A stretch of 64,000 nt of DNA from Alphaproteobacteria bacterium (GTDB lineage: Bacteria > Pseudomonadota > Alphaproteobacteria > SHVP01): contig JAVJOO010000005.1 in the NCBI GenBank assembly GCA_040216735.1, forward strand, positions 62,001 to 126,000. Reading direction: 5' to 3'. Shown piece after piece: positions 32,305 through 41,420 of this stretch. Positions within the stretch are counted from its first letter, which is position 1, and every line of letters starts with the position of its first letter. Under the pieces are notes generated by a model. That model was not told where the DNA came from, did not search any database, and worked only from the letters and a program-made list of their open reading frames with translations. The position numbers were made by a program, and so were the translations under genes.

Positions 32305-32544
32305 ATGCAGGTCATCTTCGTTCAAGTCAAATGCGATCCGGGCAAGGCTTACGATGTCGCATCGAAGATCATGGACGACGTCGAGGAAGTCGGTGAGCTC
32401 TACTCCACCTCGGGGAAATACGACCTTCTGGTCAAATTTCACTTGGAGGAAGGCACCGACATCGGCCACTTCGTCACCGAACGCGTTCAGAAAGTGGCCG
32501 GAATCAAGGACACCTTCACGACGATGACGTTCAAGGCGTTTTAG
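32305..32544 (+). CDS. Stand-alone AsnC/Lrp ligand-binding (RAM) domain protein
   Basis: 79 residues that cover only the C-terminal RAM domain of Lrp/AsnC regulators (VIFVQVKCDPGKAYDVASKI ... GKYDLLVKFHLEEG). There is no HTH. Such single-domain proteins form ring-like oligomers that bind amino acids and may modulate full-length Lrp proteins. A possible sensing role in the amino-acid catabolic island that begins just downstream is inference. It is convergent with the isochorismatase gene and overlaps it by 14 bases. Confidence 0.9.
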   Translation: MQVIFVQVKCDPGKAYDVASKIMDDVEEVGELYSTSGKYDLLVKFHLEEGTDIGHFVTERVQKVAGIKDTFTTMTFKAF

Positions 32545-33229
32545 GGCCCCCCTGGGCCGCCATCAGCGCGAGAAGTTCCTCGACGGGACGGATATCGGCA
32601 AAGACCTGGGCGACGGTGCGCAAGCCGGCAAGGTGATCGTCTTCAGTGCGCGCCGCCGCCGCATCGTGCGGCATGAAGACCTTGAAATCCAACATCATCG
32701 CATCGCGCGCCGTGGACTCGACGCACATGTTCGTTTGTACGCCCGTTACAATCACGGTGTCGATGCCGCGTTCGCGCAAGACCCATTCCAGGTTGGACGA
32801 CGTCCGGATCATCGCGCTGTAGCGCCTTTTCTCGATCCGTAGGTCGGCCTCGTGCACATCGAGGTCGGGCTCCAAATTGCGAAACTGACTGCCCATTTGG
32901 ATCGCCGCAAGCGCTCCCTCGCGCTGCGCATCGGAAACGAAGTTATCGAGGTAGGTTGCCCAGTATTCGGGCGTTCCCGGCGGACCGGTCACATGCTGAA
33001 CCCAGACGACCAAGCCTTGGTGCCGCACCGCCGCGGCCATGCGGTTGATCGGGTCGATAACCGTGCGGGCCTGGGGGAAGTACCACGGCCCTGCCGGATC
33101 GGTCCACGCCCGCTGCATATCGATGGCAAGCAACGCGGTCTTTGACACATCGATGGAATCGAAGACCGCAAGATCGTCGCGACGCCCTGACAGAACCCGC
33201 CGGAGATCGTCCGGAATTCCCGAACTCAT
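32531..33229 (-). CDS. Isochorismatase-fold cysteine hydrolase
   Basis: 232 residues. The Asp-Lys-Cys triad is visible: Asp37 in LLAIDMQR, Lys134 in RIEKRRYSA and Cys169 in VTGVQTNMCVEST. The cis-peptide before TGVQTN fits too. Members hydrolyse amides: N-carbamoyl amino acids, N-carbamoylsarcosine, ureidoacrylate, nicotinamide. The start overlaps the stop of HyuB by ATGA, so it is translated together with HyuA and HyuB. In that setting an N-carbamoyl or other ring-opened amide coming from the hydantoinase-like enzyme is the most sensible substrate (inference). Confidence 0.9.
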   Translation of the reverse strand: MSSGIPDDLRRVLSGRRDDLAVFDSIDVSKTALLAIDMQRAWTDPAGPWYFPQARTVIDPINRMAAAVRHQGLVVWVQHVTGPPGTPEYWATYLDNFVSDAQREGALAAIQMGSQFRNLEPDLDVHEADLRIEKRRYSAMIRTSSNLEWVLRERGIDTVIVTGVQTNMCVESTARDAMMLDFKVFMPHDAAAARTEDDHLAGLRTVAQVFADIRPVEELLALMAAQGGPKTP

Positions 33230-34941
33230 CGTTTCTCCCTCCGGCGAAGCGCCAAGGTAGCGGATGCATCGAGTTCGCCCTGTTCGCTCACGACCACGCC
33301 GTAGGACGCGCGCGCAGCCTCGACGCTGACCAAACCAGCCCGCACTTCCTCGGCGACGTCAGCGGCCTCCCGGGCAAACGGATCCCCGAACCCACCCCCG
33401 CCCGGCAGGTTTGCATACAGCCTTTGGCCCGGCGGTATGGTGTGGACCGCCTTGGTGCGGAAACTTGCGCCACCGACCAGGCCGAAGGCCCCGGGCGACC
33501 CGTTGTGACCCCCGTGGCGTCCGCGGGCCGGGTTCTGGAGCCGGTCGAAGGTGGCCGCCGACACCGTGAACGGCAGCCCGGATCGCGATTCGACCTCGAC
33601 CACTTGGGCGAATCCGCCGCGATGCCGACCGGGGCCTGCGGAGTCCGGCAGCAGCTCGCGGCGCCGAAACACCAGCGGCGACCCGGCTTCGGTGACCTCC
33701 ACCGGGATCGCCCCAACCCCTGACGGAAAAGCGGTCGAGTTAAGACCGGACTTGGTCGGGCGTCCACCAACCCCGCCGACGCTGACGCTCATCGTATTGA
33801 ACCTGCCCTCGGCATTGCCGATACGGGTGCCCCCCGAGGCGGCGAGAACCCAAATCGACCCTGCGCTCTCGGCCTGCACCCCGCCGTCGATCGCCTGATC
33901 GAGGCATCCAAAAACAATGTCCGGCAACATCTGCCCGACGACATGACGTGCGGTAACCGGCGACGGGCGCTGCGGATTGACGATGGAGCCCGGCTCCGCT
34001 TCGACGATCATCGGTTCCAGCGATCCGGCGTTATTGGGAATCTCGGGACCGATGATGCACTTGAGGCCAAATATCGAATAGGCGTCGGAATAGCATTTCG
34101 GCGAATTGATGCCATACCCCGACGCCGCCGACGATCCGCCGTAATCGAGGACGATGCGTTCGTCCTCGACCGTCATGCGGAGCTTCAGGCGGACCGGTTC
34201 CTCGTAACCATCGAGCGTCATTTGCGCTTCGTACCGACCGTTGGGCACGCGCCTAATCGCCTCAATCATCGCCTTGCGGGAGTTGTCCAGGATGTGCGCG
34301 GCAAGATCGTCCAGGGACGCCATCTCGAATTCGCGCATCATATCGACGAGCCGGCGGCAACCGGTGTCGTTGCAACTGACCAACGCCAAGAGATCGCCTT
34401 TGACCTCGATCGGTTCGCGTACGTTGTTGGCGATAAGTTCGATCAACGGGTCGTTGAGCTGGCCCCCATCGAACAGGCGAACGTGCGGAATGAAGATGCC
34501 TTCTTCATAGACGCTGCGCGCATCGGCGGTAAATCCACGCCCGCCCACATCGACCAAATGGCAGGTCGAGGCCAACAAGGCCACCAGCCGCCCATCGAGG
34601 AACGCCGGCGTGACCACCACGAAATCGAACAGGTGGCCGGTGCCCAGCCACGGATCGTTCGTGGTGAAAACATCCCCTTCCTTCATCTCAGCGAGTGGGA
34701 ACCGGTCGATGAAATGCTGGACCGCGACAGCCATCGTGTTGACGTGGCCCGGTGTCCCGGTAACCGCTTGGGCCAGCATTCGGCCCTGAAGATCGTAGAC
34801 CCCAGCCGATAAATCGCCGGCTTCGCGGGCGACCGATCCGAATGCAGTGCGCAAGAGCGCTTGCGCCTGTTCCTCGACGACCGAAATCAGCCGGTTCCAC
34901 ATAACCTGCATATGGATTCGCGCCAGGGGATCCGACGTCAT
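33226..34941 (-). CDS. HyuB-type hydantoinase/oxoprolinase subunit (second set)
   Basis: 571 residues, full length, starting directly with the domain (DPLARIHMQVMWNRLISVVEEQAQAL). Family landmarks are TNDPWLGTGHLFDFVVVTP, HVRLFDGGQLND and the Gly-rich C-terminus (LPGGGGFGDPF). It forms a heteromer with HyuA. HyuA - HyuB - isochorismatase are joined by ATGA overlaps. No tail like that of the first HyuB is present. HyuB of this set differs clearly from the third set in sequence, so they are not recent duplicates. Confidence 0.93.
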   Translation of the reverse strand: MTSDPLARIHMQVMWNRLISVVEEQAQALLRTAFGSVAREAGDLSAGVYDLQGRMLAQAVTGTPGHVNTMAVAVQHFIDRFPLAEMKEGDVFTTNDPWLGTGHLFDFVVVTPAFLDGRLVALLASTCHLVDVGGRGFTADARSVYEEGIFIPHVRLFDGGQLNDPLIELIANNVREPIEVKGDLLALVSCNDTGCRRLVDMMREFEMASLDDLAAHILDNSRKAMIEAIRRVPNGRYEAQMTLDGYEEPVRLKLRMTVEDERIVLDYGGSSAASGYGINSPKCYSDAYSIFGLKCIIGPEIPNNAGSLEPMIVEAEPGSIVNPQRPSPVTARHVVGQMLPDIVFGCLDQAIDGGVQAESAGSIWVLAASGGTRIGNAEGRFNTMSVSVGGVGGRPTKSGLNSTAFPSGVGAIPVEVTEAGSPLVFRRRELLPDSAGPGRHRGGFAQVVEVESRSGLPFTVSAATFDRLQNPARGRHGGHNGSPGAFGLVGGASFRTKAVHTIPPGQRLYANLPGGGGFGDPFAREAADVAEEVRAGLVSVEAARASYGVVVSEQGELDASATLALRRREKR

Positions 34942-37040
34942 GCGTCATCCAACCTTTCAAGATGAAGAACACCGCGCCCGTCCACCGTGACCTTCCAGCC
35001 ACGATCGACGACCGTCGTCGTATCGTCTTCGGCAATGAACGCCGGTCCGTCGATGGTCTGTTCCGGAACAAGGTCGTCGCGCCAATATTCGGGGATCTCC
35101 GCGGACTCTCCCCGAAGCGGTTCAAAGAGGGCCCGGACGCCGACCGGTTTTCCGTCGTGCTCCCCACCCGCCAAGGCTGTGGTCGCTGACGCCTCTTCCG
35201 GTTTTGACGCGACAGTGACCGACCATGTAATCGCCTCGACAGCCATGTCGGGGATGGTCAATCCGTAGTGCGCGCGGTAGAGCGTCTCGAAGGCAACGAC
35301 CAACTCTCGAACGTGACCGTCGGTGACGCGACCGGGCGGGACCCGCACCGTCAGTTCGTGCCCTTGCCCGGTGTAGCGCAGGTCCACTTCGCGCAAAACA
35401 TCGAAGGTCGCACCGGGTGCCCCGGGGGTCACGATCTCACGCGCCTCCGCCTCCATCGCGGCGAGCATCGTGTTGATGGCATCGATGTCCGTGCGAGCGA
35501 GGTTTTGCTGAAGGCTGCGTACCACTTGATACGAAACCGGAGCACGCAGGAAGCCGATCGCCGACCCCACCCCGGCGCCCTTCGGCACGACGACCCGGCG
35601 GATGCCCAATTTGGCGGCAAGGCGGGTGGCGTGGAGGGGCGCGGCCCCGCCGAAGGCAATCATGACGTGACGGTCGATCACGCGTCCGCGCTCGATCGCG
35701 TGGACACGGGCCGCATTGGCCATGTTCTCCTCGACGATCTCGGTGATTCCGGCGGCCGCCCACCGACCGGTAAGCTCTAGCGGTGCACCGACCGCTGTCG
35801 CCACCGCGGCCTCCGCCGCGGGCCCGTCCAGACCGAAGCGTCCCCCGGCAAAACGCGATGGGTTGAGTCGGCCCAGGGCGAGATTGGCGTCGGTCACCGT
35901 CGCGTGGGTTCCACCGCGCCCGTAGCATGCCGGGCCCGGCTCGCTGCCCGCGCTGTCCGGTCCCACGGTAATACGTTGCATCGCATCGACCCGAGCAATC
36001 GATCCGCCGCCGGCGCCGATCTCGACCATTTCGATCACGGGAATCCGGACCGGCCACCCGCTGCCCTTCAGATTGCGGTACGCACGGGCGACTTCAAACA
36101 CGCGCGCCCGCTCGGGTTCGCCGTCGGCGATGAGGCAGATCTTCGCCGTGGTACCTCCCATGTCGAACGACAGCACCTCGTCCAAATCGTATTCGCGGGC
36201 AAAGTGGCTTGCCAGAATGGCGCCGCCCGCCGGCCCGGATTCGACCAAGCGGATCGGCAATCGCTGCGCCGTTTCGAGCGTCGTCAGCCCGCCGCCGGAC
36301 ATCATCAGGAGCAACGCGCCGCGAAAGCCCTTTGCCGTCATCGCGGTCGACAGTCGTCCGAGATATCCAGCCATCAGCGGTTGGACATAGGCATTGGCGC
36401 ACGCGGTTGAAAACCGGTCGTATTCCCTGATCTCGGGACTGACGTCCGATGACACGGTGATCGTCACGTCGGGCAGATGCGCGGCAAGAACCTCGCGGGC
36501 GCGCCGTTCGTGGGTCGGGTTAACGTAGGAGTTCAGAAAGCCGACGGCTAGGGCCTCGACGCCTGCGGATTTCAGCGTCGGCGCGAGGAGCGCCAGCGCG
36601 TTTTCATCCAGGGGGGTCAGAACCGTTCCGTCGGACGCCGTCCGCTCGGACACCGTCAAGCGCAGATGCCGCGGGACCAAGGGCGGCGGCCGGTCCATGA
36701 AGACGTCATACTGTTCGAAGCGTTTCTCGTACCCCGTCTCGAGGACGTCGCGGAATCCTTCCGTCGTCACGAAGGCGAGCTTGGCCCCTTTGCGCTCGAT
36801 CAACGCGTTGGTCGCAAGGGTGGTGCCGTGCAAGAACACATCGACATCGGCAATGGTCTTGCCGGCCTTCCCGAGTGCGACGGCCAGCCCCTCCAAGACG
36901 CCTTCCTCCGGCGCACGTGGTGTGGTCAATACCTTGGCGGTGTGCCGCGCGGCGCCGACCTCAAGGGCCACGTCCGTGAACGTTCCGCCGATATCGGCGG
37001 CAACGCGCAGGAGCGATTGTGGAGTCTTTGCTAGTGTCAT
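34938..37040 (-). CDS. HyuA-type hydantoinase/oxoprolinase subunit (second set)
   Basis: 700 residues, full length. The ATPase fold of the ASKHA type begins at residue ~13 with AADIGGTFTDVAL. The DMGGTTAKICLI phosphate loop lies near residue 290, and the C-terminal domain carries the GPAFIAEDD motif. It uses ATP to drive hydrolysis (or, in related enzymes, carboxylation) of cyclic amides. It is the first gene of the three-gene coupled operon and is divergent from the kynureninase-like gene with 100 bases between, a likely shared promoter. Confidence 0.95.
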   Translation of the reverse strand: MTLAKTPQSLLRVAADIGGTFTDVALEVGAARHTAKVLTTPRAPEEGVLEGLAVALGKAGKTIADVDVFLHGTTLATNALIERKGAKLAFVTTEGFRDVLETGYEKRFEQYDVFMDRPPPLVPRHLRLTVSERTASDGTVLTPLDENALALLAPTLKSAGVEALAVGFLNSYVNPTHERRAREVLAAHLPDVTITVSSDVSPEIREYDRFSTACANAYVQPLMAGYLGRLSTAMTAKGFRGALLLMMSGGGLTTLETAQRLPIRLVESGPAGGAILASHFAREYDLDEVLSFDMGGTTAKICLIADGEPERARVFEVARAYRNLKGSGWPVRIPVIEMVEIGAGGGSIARVDAMQRITVGPDSAGSEPGPACYGRGGTHATVTDANLALGRLNPSRFAGGRFGLDGPAAEAAVATAVGAPLELTGRWAAAGITEIVEENMANAARVHAIERGRVIDRHVMIAFGGAAPLHATRLAAKLGIRRVVVPKGAGVGSAIGFLRAPVSYQVVRSLQQNLARTDIDAINTMLAAMEAEAREIVTPGAPGATFDVLREVDLRYTGQGHELTVRVPPGRVTDGHVRELVVAFETLYRAHYGLTIPDMAVEAITWSVTVASKPEEASATTALAGGEHDGKPVGVRALFEPLRGESAEIPEYWRDDLVPEQTIDGPAFIAEDDTTTVVDRGWKVTVDGRGVLHLERLDDA

Positions 37041-37140
37041 GCTCGGAAGCCGCCAAGGAAGAGCGCTAACTTAGGCGATCCCCACACAATTGCCCACGCC
37101 CTGATACAATGCCACCCATCACCGCTAGGAAATCCAACCA

Positions 37141-38406
37141 GTGCCCATCTCACGCGAAGACTGTCTTGCCGAAGATCGCGGCGACCCCCTCGCCGCGATC
37201 GGCGACCGATTCATTCGGTCCGCCGGTACGGGCGATCGATCGCGCATCTATATGGATGCGAACTCGATCGGCGCACCGCCGCGCGACGTGGCGGAGCGTT
37301 TGCGCCGCACTGTTGAAGACAACTGGGGGATGGCCCGCCGCCGCAGTTGGGGCGAAGCCGGGTGGCTCGAGGCCGCCGCGACTCTCGGCGATGGGATCGC
37401 CGCCATCGTTGGGGCAGCGCCCGGCGAGATCGTCGTCGCCGACTCGACCACGATCAACCTGTTCAAAGCCGTCGTCGGCGCGCTCCAGCTTCGCAATGAG
37501 CGCCGCAAGGTCGTGTCCGAGGCCGTCAATTTCCCGACCGACCTCTACGCGACACAAGCCGCCATCGATCTGCTGGGAAAAGTCCACACGCTGGCGCTGG
37601 CAACCGACGGCAGCGACTCGGACGACGATATCTGTGCGCTGATCGACGCCGACACCGCCGTGGTCGTCTTGAGCCTGGTCGACTACCGCACCAGTCGTCG
37701 GCGCAATCTTGCCAAGATCAACGCGGCGGCGCATGCCGCAGGCGCGTTGACGGTTTGGGACCTGTCGCACGGCGCCGGCGCGGTGCCGATCGACCTGAAC
37801 GGCACGCAGACGGACTTCGCGGTCAGCTGCACCTACAAGTACCTGTGCGGCGGCCCCGGTGCACCGGCGTTCTTTTTCGCTGCAAAGCGACACAACGATG
37901 GACTGGATCTTGGGCTCAAAGGATGGCTCGGTCACGCCGACCAGTTCGCGTTCGAACTCGGTTATCGTCCCGCCGACGGGGCGAAGCGGGCATTGATCGG
38001 CACCCCGCCGGTCCTCAGCACCGTCGGACTGCAAGCCGCAATGGCGATTTGGGCCGATGTCGATCCCACTGCTGCGGCGCGCAAGCATGGGAAACTCTCA
38101 ACCCTGCTCCTCGACCTGACGGACCAAGAGCTTGTCCCGCTGGGTGTGGCGATTGCTTCGCCGCGGGACTATGACGCGCGCGGCGGACACATCGCGCTCC
38201 GCCACCCCGGCGGCAATGCCTTGGTCGAAGCCCTGGCAGAGGCCGACGTCATCTGTTCGTTCAGGACACCGGACTCCATTCGATTTGGCGTCAGTCCGCT
38301 GACGACCCGGTACGTGGATATTTGGGATGCCCTCGCACGCTTTCGCGCGGCGCTTGAAAACAACACCTGGCGCGACCCCCGTTTCGCCGGCCGGACGTCG
38401 ATCTAG
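37141..38406 (+). CDS. Kynureninase-like PLP enzyme (divergent paralogue)
   Basis: 421 residues, GTG start after AGGAAA. It is a fold-type I class V enzyme close to KynU: NFPTDLYATQA (~130-140), DLSHGAGAVPIDL (~206-218) and the PLP lysine Lys233 in TYKYLCGGPGAPAFFF. It differs from true kynureninase in the motif that reads HVNFKTG in the second copy (His170-Gly176): here it is LVDYRTS (Leu179-Ser185). The HxN pair is therefore lost, and the substrate is probably not ordinary kynurenine. It is divergent from the HyuAB-isochorismatase operon and shares a CTAG stop overlap with the NTF2-like gene. Confidence 0.85.
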   Translation: MPISREDCLAEDRGDPLAAIGDRFIRSAGTGDRSRIYMDANSIGAPPRDVAERLRRTVEDNWGMARRRSWGEAGWLEAAATLGDGIAAIVGAAPGEIVVADSTTINLFKAVVGALQLRNERRKVVSEAVNFPTDLYATQAAIDLLGKVHTLALATDGSDSDDDICALIDADTAVVVLSLVDYRTSRRRNLAKINAAAHAAGALTVWDLSHGAGAVPIDLNGTQTDFAVSCTYKYLCGGPGAPAFFFAAKRHNDGLDLGLKGWLGHADQFAFELGYRPADGAKRALIGTPPVLSTVGLQAAMAIWADVDPTAAARKHGKLSTLLLDLTDQELVPLGVAIASPRDYDARGGHIALRHPGGNALVEALAEADVICSFRTPDSIRFGVSPLTTRYVDIWDALARFRAALENNTWRDPRFAGRTSI

Positions 38407-38834
38407 GACGGCGCTCGCAACCACGTCTCGTGCAAATGGAGCCACGCGACCCCGCCGGGCCGAACCTTATCAAGCCGCAGCACGGCAGAAGCCAAAATCA
38501 CAGATTGCTCGGAAGCACCGTGAAACCAGTGCTCCTGATACACCGTCAACGCCGTGTCGTCGGATAACGGGCGCACGTCCTCGTGGGTAATCCGGATGGA
38601 AAAATCTCGCCCGCCGCGCTCGCCATGACGCAACCGAAAGCGCGGCACAACGTCGGTAGCGGCTTCCCGCGCGCCGTTTGGGTTAACAATCTCGAAGGTT
38701 GGCGCGAAGGCATCCGCGAAGCCCGCAAATCCGTCGTCCGTGTCCGGAATGGTGCCTGTCGTCCAATCCGCGATCACCCGGTGGAGACGATGGACCTCAC
38801 CGACGCACGTATCTACAAGGGTTCCGGTGGTCAT
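38403..38834 (-). CDS. NTF2-like/SnoaL-type small protein at the end of the liv operon
   Basis: 143 residues. It reads like an NTF2-fold (cone-shaped) protein: an N-terminal helix pair, DAFAPTFEIVNPNG, a long strand RFRLRHGERGGRDFSIRI and a C-terminal strand pair ending AWLHLHETWL. Members bind or transform small molecules, but no catalytic set can be assigned. Its ATG overlaps the livM stop (ATGA), so it is coupled to the transporter operon. This is not a usual liv partner and may act on the imported compound. Confidence 0.65.
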   Translation of the reverse strand: MTTGTLVDTCVGEVHRLHRVIADWTTGTIPDTDDGFAGFADAFAPTFEIVNPNGAREAATDVVPRFRLRHGERGGRDFSIRITHEDVRPLSDDTALTVYQEHWFHGASEQSVILASAVLRLDKVRPGGVAWLHLHETWLRAPS

Positions 38835-39793
38835 TTAGGGTCGGGCAATCGCGCCTCGCGCGACACAATTCGCCGCTCCCGAAGAAGTCCGGCAGGCCGG
38901 TAGAGAAGCATTACCGCTAGGATCAAACCGATCAAAACGATACGCGCCGCCGCGGCTTGGGTCTGGATCGTCGGCGGCAAGATGCTGGAGATGATTTGAT
39001 CGCTGCCCGACCAAATGCCCCAAACCACCAGGCCGCCGAGCAGCGCGCCCAAATTATTGCCGCTCCCGCCCACGATCAACATCACGAAAACCTGGAAGGT
39101 AAAGATCGGGATGAAGTCGAGCGGGCTAATGAAGCCGAGGAAGTTGGCGTACATCGCACCGGCCAGCCCCATGACCGCCGATCCGACCACGAACGATTGC
39201 AACCGCACGGCAAAGACGTTCTTTCCGAGCGCCGCGGCGGCGACTTCATCGTCGCGAATTGAGCGCAGGACCCGCCCCCAGGGGGAACGCACCATGCGCT
39301 CGAAGGCCCAATAGACGACGGCGATGATCGACAGGCAAAGAATCAGATATAGAAGATTGTCGAGCGTGCCGGACTCGAAATAGCCGGAGAGCGGTCGCGG
39401 CAACGAGTACATCCCGTTGGGGCCGCGCGTCAGCGACTCGAAATTCAATGTCACCAGTTGAATCGAAACCGCGATACCAAAGGTCGAGATCGCCAGAAAA
39501 TCCTCTCGCAAGCGTAGCGTGACGAACCCGATAAGAAACGCCGCGAACCCCGAGGTGAGAATCGCCCCGACAAAGCCGATGGGGAACCAAAGGCCGAACC
39601 CACCGAACATCGTATCGGGATAGGCCGGACCGGTCAGAATCGCCGAGGTATAGGCACCGATGGCAAAGAACCCAACGATGCCGACGTTGAAGAGTCCGGT
39701 GAAGCCCCATTGAAGGTTTAGGCCCAGGCTACTAAGCGAATAAAACGAGGCGAAGATCAGGAAAAAAATCAGGAATGAAAGTTCGCCCCCCAT
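38831..39793 (-). CDS. livM: Branched-chain amino acid-type ABC transporter permease LivM
   Basis: 320 residues, about nine to ten membrane helices. The LivM landmark GLNLQWGFTGLFNVGIVGFFAIGAY stands near the N-terminus, and the cytoplasmic EAA-like loop is seen in RSPWGRVLRSIRDDEVAAAALG (~170-192). It forms the heterodimeric channel with LivH. The start codon overlaps the livH stop by one base (TAATG). Family members import branched-chain amino acids but also amides, urea and aromatic acids, so the symbol gives the family, not the substrate. Confidence 0.93.
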   Translation of the reverse strand: MGGELSFLIFFLIFASFYSLSSLGLNLQWGFTGLFNVGIVGFFAIGAYTSAILTGPAYPDTMFGGFGLWFPIGFVGAILTSGFAAFLIGFVTLRLREDFLAISTFGIAVSIQLVTLNFESLTRGPNGMYSLPRPLSGYFESGTLDNLLYLILCLSIIAVVYWAFERMVRSPWGRVLRSIRDDEVAAAALGKNVFAVRLQSFVVGSAVMGLAGAMYANFLGFISPLDFIPIFTFQVFVMLIVGGSGNNLGALLGGLVVWGIWSGSDQIISSILPPTIQTQAAAARIVLIGLILAVMLLYRPAGLLRERRIVSREARLPDPK

Positions 39794-40689
39794 TACTCTT
39801 TCTCCCCCAGAAGTCCCTGCGGTCGCAGCATGAGAAACCCGATCATCACCATGAACGTGACAGCGGCTCGATATCCCGATAACCCTATGTAGACGGCCAA
39901 CGCCTCCGTCAGGCCGACGACGACGGCTCCAAGAATGGTGCCATAGAGATTGTTCGCCCCCCCCAGGATCAGCGCGGCAAACATCGGCAGCAACATGTCA
40001 AAACCCATTTCCGGCCGGAGCTGCGTGTTGTGGGCCAAGAGCGCTCCGGCCACGGTCGCGAGCGATGCGCCGATGATCCACGTCCACCGGATCACCGCCC
40101 GAACATCGATCCCGTTGATCTGCGCCAGCGTCGGGTTTTCCGCGACCGCGCGCATCTGGCGGCCCATCGATGTCCGGTTCATGAAGGCAAACAGAATAAC
40201 AAAGGCGATCACCGAAATAGCCACGATGGCTAGGTCGTCGGGCCGAACGCGCATCCCGGGCAACAGTTCGAAGGTTTTGGGAATGTAAAAATCGAAGTAC
40301 TGCGGCTCATGGCCCGCGATCAAGGTAACCGTGTTGCGTCCCATAAGGGAGACACCGAACGCCGCCATGATTAACGTGATGCGCGAAGCCCGTTTATCGC
40401 GCAACTGCCGGAACAGCAGCCAATCGACAATCAAGACTACGATGCTGGTGAGCCCGATTGCGACGGTGATCGACAACAACAGCGGCCAACCGAACGCGAT
40501 CGGCCCCATCGTCCCGATCCCAAAACCCAAGACGCCCATCACCAGCAAAGTGAAATAGGCGCCGACGGTCAGGATTTCGCCCTGAGCGAAATTGGCAAAG
40601 CGGAGAATGTTGTAGGTCATGCTGATGCCAATCGCGCCCAGCGCAATCAAGGCAGCATTGACCAGACCATCGGCAACAAACTGAATCAT
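39793..40689 (-). CDS. livH: Branched-chain amino acid-type ABC transporter permease LivH
   Basis: 298 residues, about eight membrane helices. Landmarks: LVNAALIALGAIGISMTYNILRFANFAQGE at the N-terminus, the permease loop TSMGRQMRAVAENPTLAQINGID (~170-193) and the GGANNLYGTILGAVVVGL segment. Its ATG overlaps the livF stop (ATGA). Gene order on the minus strand is livG, livF, livH, livM, NTF2-like, all translationally coupled. Confidence 0.93.
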   Translation of the reverse strand: MIQFVADGLVNAALIALGAIGISMTYNILRFANFAQGEILTVGAYFTLLVMGVLGFGIGTMGPIAFGWPLLLSITVAIGLTSIVVLIVDWLLFRQLRDKRASRITLIMAAFGVSLMGRNTVTLIAGHEPQYFDFYIPKTFELLPGMRVRPDDLAIVAISVIAFVILFAFMNRTSMGRQMRAVAENPTLAQINGIDVRAVIRWTWIIGASLATVAGALLAHNTQLRPEMGFDMLLPMFAALILGGANNLYGTILGAVVVGLTEALAVYIGLSGYRAAVTFMVMIGFLMLRPQGLLGEKE

Positions 40690-41420
40690 CGGCGGGCCAG
40701 CCTCGATTTGGCGCCGAGATAGAGCGCACCGACTTCGGGGTTCTCCAACAACGACGACGCCGGGCCATGGACTTTCTCCTGTCCTTCGGCCATCACGTAT
40801 CCACGGTCGGAAATTTGCAGCGCCGCGCGGGCGTTCTGTTCCACCATCAAGATGGTTACACCTGCCTCTTTGACTTGGACCAACTGCGTGAAGACAACCT
40901 GGGCCAATTTGGGCGACAGCCCCGCAGAAGGTTCATCCACCATGAGCAACTTTGGCGCGGCCATGAGAGCGCGCCCGACCGCCACCATTTGCCGCTGTCC
41001 GCCAGACAGTTTGCCTGCCGCAAGGTGGCCGAGGCGCTCGAGATCAGGAAATAGATCGAGAACCCGGCGCCTCTGGGCCGCATATTGGGTTGGATTGTGC
41101 AGGGTGCCGAGAGCAAGGTTCTCTTCCACCGATAGGCGCGCAAACACGTTCTCCGTTTGCGGCACATAGGCAACGCGCGCGCGAATTAGTTGGTGCGTCT
41201 CCAACCCGGTGATGTCGCGGCCCTCAAGCGCCACCGTGCCATTGGAAATCTTGACCAGACCGGCAATCGCCTTAATCAGAGTCGATTTGCCGGCACCGTT
41301 GGGACCCAGGACCGTCACGATTTCGCCTTCGAAAACATCAAGCGACACATCGCGCAGAATTGGCAACGACGGGCTGTATCCAGCTTCGATGTTCCGGATC
41401 GAAAGGATCGGATCAGCCAA
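40686..41420 (-). CDS. livF: Branched-chain amino acid-type ABC transporter ATPase LivF
   Basis: 244 residues from TTG 41420. This start overlaps the livG stop (TTGGCTGA) and follows a strong GAGGGGGG ribosome-binding site; a further TTG at 41453 is possible but unlikely. Walker A GPNGAGKST, signature LSGGQRQM, Walker B LLMVDEPSAGL and the H-loop region VEQNA are all intact. It energises uptake together with LivG. Confidence 0.95.
   Translation of the reverse strand: MADPILSIRNIEAGYSPSLPILRDVSLDVFEGEIVTVLGPNGAGKSTLIKAIAGLVKISNGTVALEGRDITGLETHQLIRARVAYVPQTENVFARLSVEENLALGTLHNPTQYAAQRRRVLDLFPDLERLGHLAAGKLSGGQRQMVAVGRALMAAPKLLMVDEPSAGLSPKLAQVVFTQLVQVKEAGVTILMVEQNARAALQISDRGYVMAEGQEKVHGPASSLLENPEVGALYLGAKSRLARR

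Noticed and set aside
32331-32544. Free RAM domain as a truncated Lrp regulator pseudogene
   Set aside because: The domain is complete with its own start and stop; stand-alone RAM proteins are a known family, so truncation is not needed to explain it.
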